This document shows, piece after piece, positions 56,720 through 64,000 of a stretch of 64,000 nucleotides of DNA (position 1 is its first letter; each line of letters opens with the position of its first letter). Source of the DNA: Zelopaecilomyces penicillatus (taxonomy: Eukaryota > Ascomycota > Sordariomycetes > Hypocreales > Pseudodiploosporaceae); contig VCCP01000004.1 in NCBI GenBank assembly GCA_005765155.1, forward strand, positions 2,356,001 through 2,420,000. The letters run 5' to 3'. The position numbers and the translations under genes were made by a program. The notes below the pieces were generated by a model that was not told the origin of the DNA, searched no databases, and was given only the letters and a program-made list of their open reading frames with translations.

Positions 56720-58070
56720 TCAAATGAGAAGAGAAAGGAGACAGGCTCCCACAACGCCAAAAACTGCAAGCAGCTGGGAAGGATGCTGCCCTGCCGACGA
56801 TTCTTTCTTTGGGAACTCCTTCTGCACCCGTCCTGTCTGGCTCGCTTCCACGGTGTAGCAGCTTGCTGTTCCGCAGCTGTATCCACTGGGACAACAGCCT
56901 GCGACGGGTCCGGCGTCCTTTCCACACATGAACCATCCGCCTGCACACGTACTAGTCGTACTTGCAGGCACATTGCTCGCGGGAACCACAATAGTAACCC
57001 CATTGGTGATGATCGTTGTCGGAGTAGATGGGCATGAATGCGTATCACAGTTGCGGTCCGTCTGGCAGCAGCCGCCACCATGTCGCGCCAAGCAACCATA
57101 GAAGGCCGTGGGGCAACCCGTTTGAGTTTCTTCGTAGCTGGTAGGGGTGTCCTCTTCAGACGTAATTGCTGTCGGCCGCCAAGGCGGCGCGCCCGTGGCC
57201 GTTCCTGTCGCAGTAACTATCTCGGTTTCTGTTCTCGTTATAGGCTCCATTGGAGTCGTCCGCGTTACTGTCAAAGTGACAATAACAGTAGAGGGACTAC
57301 CCCCAATGAATGTGGTCTGGGTAGCGGTGATGGTCTCGGTCGTAGGTTCCGCTATGGAAGTCTCGATGGTTGTCTTGGTTGTCGGGATAGGGGTTGCCAA
57401 TGCACTGGGCACACCTACAACAAATCAGTTTCCAATCACCTGTCGTGCCTTGCGGAATACGTTACTTACAGCCAATACCCTGACACACGTAGCCAGGAAT
57501 GCAACAACCACCACCCAGCTCAGATGGGCAACTCGTTGCATCCGACGGACACTTGCCAATTCCTCCCCCACAGTTTGCCCCGTTCGGACAGCATGCCACA
57601 TGCCCAACTGTAGTATCCGGTACATCGGTGCAATATGTTCCTTCCTGACAGCATTTGTTTGGTGACCCCATTTCCGAGCAGCTGTTCATCCCAGCAGGGC
57701 ATGCTGATCGCTTCTGTAGCAGAGAAAGAGCTTCGGCGGCTCGTCTCAGTGTGCTCGCTTCCGACTCCTCATGATGCAGAGCAAACGCCGGCCGATGGCG
57801 TCTTGAGGTAATATTGAAGCCTAGGGAATCACCATCTTGCTCATCCAAGAAGATGCGGGCAGCTTCGGCCGCCTCAAGAGGTGATAGTCTCGGTATTTGT
57901 GCGAAGGCAAGATGCTCGGGGAAGAGTTTGTCGTGCGAGCCAGGAAGCTGTTTCCTGATGGCTGTCGGAGCTGGATTATTCGCTGCGACCTCCGAAACCA
58001 ACACGAGAAGTGTAGCTGGCAGAAGCATTAATCTTGCCAACGGCCCCATTTTGCCTTCCAACAGCGCCAT
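56720..58070 (-). CDS. Cys-rich GPI-anchored surface protein, two granulin-like modules
   Basis: Exons 58070-57470 and 57414-56720 (intron 55 nt, codon split in Cys); 431 residues from the first Met, 424 from MGPLARLM. A hydrophobic leader (LMLLPATLLVLVSEVAA) precedes a helical LSPLEAAEAARIF region. Cys module 1 (about 120-200: CPAGMNSCSEMGSPNKCC, CCPNGANCGGG, ELGGGCCIPGYVC) is followed by a long Thr-rich stalk, then module 2 (CPTAFYGCLARHGGGCC, ending FMCGKDAGPVAGCCPSGYSC), and a hydrophobic C-terminus (LLAVFGVVGACLLSLLI) suited to a GPI anchor. The CC-P-x-G-x-x-C spacing recalls granulin folds. A surface or wall protein seems likely; function is unknown. The start is uncertain between two Mets 21 nt apart. 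Confidence 0.85.
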
Positions 58071-58901
58071 GCTCCAGCAAAGCGGTGGCCGACCTTCTTA
58101 GACGTAGAGAGTAGCAAACAGCTTGACGCAAGTTATCCTCGCCAGCCACAACTCGCGTTATATTGCACGTTGACTAAGTCGTACAACTTGGCACAGCTGC
58201 AAGTCTGATGTAAGTGATTGCAGGCAAGGCTTAACTGGAATGCAAGAGGGCGCTGGTGCTGAGAAAAGCAGCTGTCACCGCAACCCAAACAACAGGGTAT
58301 TTGGGTGCCTAGGAAACCGGGAAGTAATTAAGTGGGGCCGGCACGCATCTCCAGGTGGTGGCTAACTTTGGAGCCCACATTGCGCTAAGTGCCAGTTTTA
58401 GTGAATGGCCACGAATGGACTCAATAGCCGACTAACCTAGGCGCTGGAGGAGTAAACAAATAACCGCACCCGAGCTGGGTGGCATAGGTAATCTTTATGA
58501 AACTGGCAGATTTGAGGTGTGGTGTAAGCAAATTAAATTGAGTACCTGATACAGTAAATCCTACATTACATCTAGAACGTTTCTTCCATCTCTGCTGCGA
58601 CTAGTAGGTAGGTAAGTATCACTAGCCCAGAACATTCGCGTAGTGAGCCACTCCCTCCCTGGTATCTACCATGTCTCAACAACAAAACGGATCATGTTGC
58701 AGAAGTGTTATCTTGAACGCAACACTCGGTCGATCAATTATACATTGAAAGGGCAAAAAGCCACTAGATCATTTGCTTCTAAGTCATGAGAAGTCGTTGC
58801 ATTAATCTGTCGTACATGATGCTATGCTATACAGGTGCTTTTACATGTGTAACTCGAGAAGTTGCAGTAATAATACAGAAGATTAATATCATAGTCGCGT
58901 T
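58071..58901. other. Intergenic, surface-protein 5' side to MRM1 3' side
   Basis: 831 bp; the promoter of the surface-protein gene lies next to 58070 and the MRM1 3' UTR at the far end. No other feature is seen. Confidence 0.45.
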
Positions 58902-60950
58902 TTAGAACATGTTTTCTCCCTTCTCCTCCTTGCCAACAGCCTCATCAGGTTGGGACGACTCTGTTTTCTCTTCCGTCTCGGGGATTTCGACCGTCTGACT
59001 CTGGACAGTCTCTGGCTCGCGCCTGGCCTGGAAAAGCGAGCGGACCACCGCATCATCGGGGATCTTACTCTGGATAGACTCTGCCTTGACAAAGGAATGG
59101 CAAAGCAGACCGGCTGCGACGCCGACATTTAGGCTATCAACACAGCTGCCTTTCACAAATCGAGGCACGGAAACCTCCCAATCTGCCGCTGTTCTCAGCT
59201 GCTTAGGAAGGCCTTGGCCCTCATTGCCTAGCACCATGATGCAAGGGTGCTCAGAGAGGGGTCGCTGTTTCTCGATAAAGTCTGTGGAGATGAACCTGTC
59301 GTTGACTGTCTGCCAGACTTCGCGCTCGGGCGGTGCAACCGCTGCGTACGTCACCCACCCGGCCTTCTTGGAGGCCTCGATGAATTTCACAGGGGAGTTG
59401 ACCTCAAATATTGTAATTTCTTCCACTGCGCCGGCGGCAGCCTTCAAGACCACTGGGGTCAGGCTGGATGAGCCATGGTTGGTAATTCCGACAGCATCAA
59501 CACCCAGGTAGCTTGCCGTTCGCAGCAAAGCACCCAGATTGCCAGGGTCAAGAATTTCGTGGAGGAGAAGTATCAGAGGCTTGGGAGCAACATCACTAGC
59601 GCGCGCGATAAATGTTTCGCGCCCATTAATGTCCTCCTGCTCCTTGGACTGGTGATCCAGCTCAACGTGGAACCCTAGCCGTGTGGGCGATTCCTCAAGC
59701 TTGCCCAGGGCTGTGATAGGGAGCTGCGGCAGGGGGGATGCCTCCAACACGAAGCCATTGTGCGGCCGACCCATGCTCATCTTATCCATCAGACGCTGCT
59801 CACCATTAGGGACAATTGTGACGGGAACTCCTTGCTTGTTTGCCAGTCTAGATATAATGGCGTTGTCTTTGGAGTCTTTTCGGTTTTCGCCCCCGTATAT
59901 GTATAGATTGTAGAGCTTTCGCCTGGCTTGCTCTAGAGCAGCCTTGACGACAGATTTGCCGTATAAAAATTGCGAAGCTGCGGTCGTGTATTTGATGGTC
60001 ATGGCCATCATGGGTTTCCTCGGCCCTTGTCTGAATGATTCAATGCCCGCCGATTGATCTTCGTTACCATCAGCTAGCGGATATCTTTCTGTAGGTGAGC
60101 GTGGGCGTGATTGCAAGTCTCGATTGAATGGTTTTCTCTCGGGATCGAAGGGTTGTCTCTCTCTATTGAAAGGCTGCCTGTCGCGGCCGGACGATCGCTT
60201 GTCTCTGCCAAATGATTGTTCCTCTCTGTCAAATGGTCGCTTGTTTCTACCAAATGATACCTCATCTCTTCCGGATGATTGCTCGTCTCTGTCAAATGAT
60301 CGCTTGTCTCTGCCAAAAGATGGTCCATCTCGATCAAAGGGTTTTCTGTCTTTGTTGAATGACGGTCTGTCGCGGCCAGAGGAGCGCTCATCTCGGTCAA
60401 AAGGTCGCCTGTCTGGACCAAATGATGACTGAAACCGTGGCCGTACAGGCTGTTGTAGACGTAGCGAGGCTGCCTCTTCCTTCAAGTTTCCATGCTTCAA
60501 TTGGTACACCATGCTGCTTTTTCCAAAAGAGGATTCCGGATCCAGGAACCGCTTTCGTCTGGTTTGACGTCCAGACTCCTCCTCGTCATCTTCAGCTGCC
60601 TTTCGATCTAGCTTTTTCCTAAGCTTCTGCTGCTGGCGTGGAGAAGCAGCACCTCCCAAAGCCTTTGTCGTCAATCGATCACCTCCACTACCACGACGTT
60701 CGCGCCGATCGACATCATCATGGCGTCTGGAATAGCTTGCCTCACCAAACTGAACTCTCTCAGACCGCCGCACCCCACGATGGATTGCAGACAAACTAGC
60801 AGTGCGGCTGGTTACTAGGGGGCATAATGAAGGTTGCACGACCATACGAGAGAACGACTGGCATAAGCCATTGGTTCTCCAATGCCTTGCATTAATCATT
60901 CGAGATGTGTTTGCAACAGTATCGAGATGTGTTATTTGACTACAAATCAA
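58902..60950 (-). CDS. MRM1: Mitochondrial large-subunit rRNA 2'-O-methyltransferase (SpoU/TrmH)
   Basis: Single exon, 682 residues. Methylates a conserved Gm in the peptidyl-transferase loop of mitochondrial large rRNA (yeast Mrm1). The N-terminus is Arg/Ser-rich (second Met: MINARHWRTNG) and fits a mitochondrial presequence. From about residue 325 comes the substrate-binding L30e-like part (FLYGKSVVKAALEQARRKLYNLYI), then the SPOUT domain with motif 1 LHEILDPGNLGALLRTASYLGVDAV, motif 2 IMVLGNEGQGL and motif 3 VPRFVKGSCVDSLNVGVAAGLL, forming the trefoil knot and SAM pocket; all are intact. Between them residues 177-281 are 15 tandem heptapeptides, far beyond the normal length. The protein is therefore about 200-250 residues longer than yeast Mrm1 (about 410). 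It is divergent from the Mit1-like gene. Confidence 0.92.
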   Translation of the reverse strand: MICSQITHLDTVANTSRMINARHWRTNGLCQSFSRMVVQPSLCPLVTSRTASLSAIHRGVRRSERVQFGEASYSRRHDDVDRRERRGSGGDRLTTKALGGAASPRQQQKLRKKLDRKAAEDDEEESGRQTRRKRFLDPESSFGKSSMVYQLKHGNLKEEAASLRLQQPVRPRFQSSFGPDRRPFDRDERSSGRDRPSFNKDRKPFDRDGPSFGRDKRSFDRDEQSSGRDEVSFGRNKRPFDREEQSFGRDKRSSGRDRQPFNRERQPFDPERKPFNRDLQSRPRSPTERYPLADGNEDQSAGIESFRQGPRKPMMAMTIKYTTAASQFLYGKSVVKAALEQARRKLYNLYIYGGENRKDSKDNAIISRLANKQGVPVTIVPNGEQRLMDKMSMGRPHNGFVLEASPLPQLPITALGKLEESPTRLGFHVELDHQSKEQEDINGRETFIARASDVAPKPLILLLHEILDPGNLGALLRTASYLGVDAVGITNHGSSSLTPVVLKAAAGAVEEITIFEVNSPVKFIEASKKAGWVTYAAVAPPEREVWQTVNDRFISTDFIEKQRPLSEHPCIMVLGNEGQGLPKQLRTAADWEVSVPRFVKGSCVDSLNVGVAAGLLCHSFVKAESIQSKIPDDAVVRSLFQARREPETVQSQTVEIPETEEKTESSQPDEAVGKEEKGENMF
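60108..60422. repeat. 21-nt coding minisatellite, 15 units (heptapeptide array)
   Basis: Exactly 315 bp of degenerate 21-nt units, each coding (minus strand) one heptapeptide of consensus [F/S]-[G/D/N]-R-[D/E]-x-x-[S/P], from FGPDRRP to FNRDLQS. The register is perfect throughout. The same periodicity keeps an antisense frame (60124-60432) open, which I take as a by-product. Confidence 0.92.
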
Positions 60951-61502
60951 CTACATATAAGCTAGGTAGTTAATGAACTTGATAATTCATGTGTTGCCAG
61001 CTACTCTTCACTTTTTCTGCCAGACGAGACAGGGGGGGGAATGTCTGCAGGGCGGTAAGAAGGTCCAAGTTAGACAAGACAGTGGTTACAGCACCCAGTG
61101 GCCTCTTGCAATTGGCTGGACCCGAGGAGGTGGGCGCCCAGTGCAAGCAAGGGTGGGCTGTCAATGTCTAAGTCTGGCCTTATCGATAGGATGCGCTATG
61201 TTAAACGCGTGCATGTCTATCAATTTAGTGCGCCCGCGTCCGAATCAGAGATCAAGTGAAAGAGATGCCATCGGCCACTTCATTTGCTTCTTTACTTTTA
61301 GATGCCTCACTTATGGCGTGAAAAACCAACTTGATTTCTTCAACTTGTGGCAGCAACTTCCACCAATGTCTGACAGAACTGTTTGAGAGGTATTTCTAGA
61401 TGTGGCCATCCTTATCCATGGCATCGCACGATCCCACATTCAACTCCATTGCATGTTGTGTTAACAATATAATCTTGCTAACATTACTTGACTACTTGAC
61501 AG
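60951..61502. promoter_or_regulatory. Divergent promoter, MRM1 / MIT1-like, with probable leader intron
   Basis: 552 bp between divergent ATGs. On the plus strand a donor-like AG|GTATTT at 61390, a CTAAC branch site at about 61478-61482 and an acceptor TTGACAG ending at 61502, just before the ATG, suggest a 113-nt intron in the 5' leader of the downstream gene. The ATG in the upstream exon is closed by a stop after six codons, so that exon is noncoding. Confidence 0.45.
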
Positions 61503-64000
61503 ATGGACGATGATGACATTTTCCCCAAATATACGGGCCTATCGCCAAGTTCTGTTTTCGATACAGTGGCCATTGCGCATTCCCACCCCGAATTCGAATC
61601 TGTAGAATGGCCCACAATGGGGGAGGCCGATCCTGAGACGAACGAACTTGTGGCAGAGGATTCCCATGTCGAACATAAAGATCGCGATTCTCCAAATTCG
61701 GATGAAGTCAATTTTCTCGACATCCAAGTTTGCGGTGACTCAGACGTTGAGAGCGTTGAGGCCCTCAATACAGAGCTTCGCGATGCGCCAGAAGTTGAGG
61801 ATTTGCTTCTGCACGTTCTTTCTGCGACAAGGGACACGTATCGGCTCGAAGTCAGAATACCGGAGATGTCGATGGAGCGGCGCAAGGAGTACAGCACGGT
61901 ACATAGCAAAATTGTTGAATCTGTCATCAGTGCCGACGACGTGCAGCGCGACGCTGTGTTATATACGGTAGATTTTACTGACGGTCGAACAGAACGGGTA
62001 TGTCAACCCATTGCTTGCGCTTTATTTTCTTCCCTTTCATCCCTCAATCAGTTGCACCTGATCGTGCCGTGAATGCGACCACACACGCCTGAGGGTAGTA
62101 GTGGCGCATTCAAGTGCGAGAAACGCCCGAGAATCAACTCTGCTTCACATCCACTGTTTCGCGCAGCTGGCCCGTGTTATCGTTGAAGACCTGCACCGCC
62201 CAACCATTCAACTACTGCCTTCACTTTCTACTCACAGATTTTGCACGCAAAATCGTTTGCGCTCCTTGGTTCTACATGTACTTACATCTCTCATCTCATA
62301 TCGTGCACTTGTAACGAATGCTCATTCCCTTGCCTACATTCCTCTCCCCACACCAGCAGTACACGTTCTTTTAGCCGTACTAACCGATTCAAGCTCACTG
62401 CCGAGAGTCTCGTTGAATACGAGAACGGCGAAGCCGCGCTTCTCATGTTCTCACAGTTCGCAGAGATGGGAGACGGTCATAAACGCAAGTATCGTCCTGA
62501 CGAGGAGTGGAGCTCCGAAGCAGAACACTTGGGTGGCGAATCTGAGGCAATGGAGTTGGACAACGAGGATAACGAAGAAAAGCCCAAAAGACGGTCTACA
62601 CGACAGGGTCGATCCCACATCAGCTCTCACATCTCACTCAGGGATGATGAGGAAGAAGGTGAAGAAGAAGAAGAATTGCCATCAAGAAAATTACGGACTC
62701 GGAAACCTCAACCCACATTGACCAGCAAGTCTGTTAAGAGTAGCCTGGCTGATCAGGATCAAGATGAGTTGACGCAGGATCCCGGGCTTCAGTTAGAGGA
62801 CGATGAAGACTTTCTTCCCGTCGTCTCGGATCTTGCATTGAAAAAGGGTCGAGCGAATAAAGTCTCTAAGCGTTCTCGTCGGTCACAAACACAAAAGTCG
62901 CGGTCACAGGCACACGCCAGAGCTACCCGCAGAGTAAGCGATGACTCAGACATCGAATTTGAACAGCCTCGACGTTCAGCTAGATCTACAAGAAATAAAG
63001 GCAACATGCAAGATGATGACTTTATGGATGAAGATTCATTCTATGTCGTGGATGACAAAACACCCGCGGTACCAAAGATTATATCAATCAAAGAAATCTT
63101 TCAGGTAATATCAGCAGAATCTCCTTTCGGATCGGCACATATGGAACTATGTCACACATGCAACGGATCAAGACAGCGAGGCCAGTTAGTGCACTGTCAA
63201 GGCTGCAGCTTATCCTTTCACAAGAGCTGTATTGGATATCGAAGCGCACGTGAGCATATGGTCACCAAGATTGGGGTTGAGGAGTTTGTCTTGCAATGCA
63301 GATTCTGCATTGGGCTTTACAAAAAGCGAGATGAGAACGCGCCAAATCACAGCATGTGCCAAGTCTGCAAACAAGATGGCAAAGCCTGCGTTGCGTTTTC
63401 CGAGAAGAAAACCTCACGTCAGGAGGAGAAACTACGGGAGCAGAATGGTGGTGTTGACCCCATCACGCAGGTTTCTCCAGATCTGCTCAATAACCCTGAC
63501 ATCGTACTTTTTCGATGCACCACTTGTCATAGAGGCTGGCATCACGACCATCTGCCGTCAATAGGTAACCAGGCCATAGGAACGGATCTTAAGACAGACC
63601 GCTTGAAGGACTATTCCATTGATTGGCAATGCAACGACTGTAGCTCCGCCAAGCAAAAAATCCATCGGTTAGTGGCATGGCGGCCAGCAAATGCAGTCGA
63701 CACTCCTCAAGCTCGACTTGTAAAGTTGGCAGACCTGGATGAGGATGGGAGAGATTATCTTATCAAATGGGAAAACACGTCCTACGCTCACTGCGCTTGG
63801 ATGAACGGGGCTTGGGTGCATGGGGTAACTTCTGGTGCGATGCGAAACGCTTTTGCAAGGCGTGTTCTCGAACTAGATCTCCTTAAATTCACCGAAAAGG
63901 AAGCCATCCCTGATGAGTTCCTCATGGCTGACGTTATTTTGAATGTCAAGATGGATAATACTGCATCAAGACTCAGAACCAAGGCGGAATTGCTAGCCAA
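61503..64000 (+). CDS. PHD-finger/chromo-like chromatin remodeller (Mit1/CHD type), 5' part
   Basis: Exon 1 61503-61997 (165 codons) and exon 2 from about 62406, open to the window end, so at least 696 residues; the SNF2 ATPase expected for this family lies beyond the window (inference). Exon 1 is acidic and ends YTVDFTDGRTER. Exon 2 holds acidic and basic disordered stretches, then a C4HC3 PHD-type finger (CHTCNGSRQRGQLVHCQGC, FHKSC, CRFC), a second atypical Cys/His finger (CQVCKQDGKAC, CTTCHRGWHHDH, CNDC) and a chromo-like segment (LVKLADLDEDGRDYLIKWENTSYAHCAWM). This matches fungal Mit1/CHD-type remodellers of heterochromatin. The 408-nt gap is long for an intron; a CTAAC at 62380 sits 21 nt before the AG at 62405, which I chose over the AG at 62393. 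A small extra exon cannot be excluded. Confidence 0.8.

Noticed and set aside
60124..60432. 102-codon plus-strand frame of Ser/Leu/Pro repeats
   Set aside because: Antisense shadow of the 21-nt repeat inside MRM1.
1..64000. CRISPR array, telomeric repeats, rRNA, transposase or reverse-transcriptase remnants
   Set aside because: None seen: no direct-repeat/spacer pattern, no TTAGGG arrays, no conserved element proteins; composition argues against strong RIP.

Overview
The window looks like nuclear DNA of a filamentous ascomycete (Pezizomycotina; most likely Sordariomycetes and probably Hypocreales, which is inference from the gene set). The genes are intron-containing, with short introns (mostly 50-150 nt) that start GTAAGT or GTGAGT, contain CTAAC/CTAAT-type branch sites and end in YAG. 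Intergenic spaces are moderate. There is no rRNA gene, CRISPR array, bacterial operon or recognisable intact transposon. I support 23 protein-coding genes, the last one cut by the window edge. Exon boundaries were placed by hand from splice signals, reading frame and family conservation.

Layout. 1-5.5 kb: an uninformative stretch, then TEN1 (telomeric CST subunit) divergent from a DUF952 gene, then a leukotriene A4 hydrolase/aminopeptidase. 5.5-17.7 kb: a 12.1-kb gene desert of mixed, non-AT-rich composition with many homopolymers and simple repeats. 17.7-19.7 kb: UDS1-type septation gene, followed by a second 3.9-kb desert. 23.6-34.2 kb: PXA-PX-nexin_C sorting nexin, PC4/Sub1 coactivator, SV2-like MFS transporter with a 13-nt micro-exon, membrane J-protein, and secreted PLC-like phosphodiesterase. 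34.2-37.5 kb: empty. 37.5-47.3 kb: DOMON/cytochrome b561 reductase, a second MFS transporter, ureidoglycolate lyase, 2H phosphoesterase-like protein, ribosomal protein eL42, coatomer epsilon. 48-55 kb: an orphan, MBF1, a divergent DUF1365 protein and a GFA-family protein. 55-58 kb: two cysteine-rich secreted proteins, probably GPI-anchored. 59-64 kb: mitochondrial rRNA methyltransferase MRM1 with a 15-copy heptapeptide repeat, divergent from a PHD-finger chromatin remodeller of the Mit1/CHD type.

The genes do not form one pathway: this is ordinary chromosomal housekeeping and accessory content, not a biosynthetic cluster or a defence island. Several divergent pairs share short promoters (TEN1/DUF952, RPL42/SEC28, sorting nexin/SUB1, MRM1/MIT1). 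The observations most worth a second look are the 18-kb stretch holding only UDS1, the heptapeptide array in MRM1, the DUF1365 protein that has lost its usual signature residues, the alternative mitochondrial leader and decoy splice acceptor in the aminopeptidase gene, and the micro-exon in the MFS gene. I found no convincing wholly new system.
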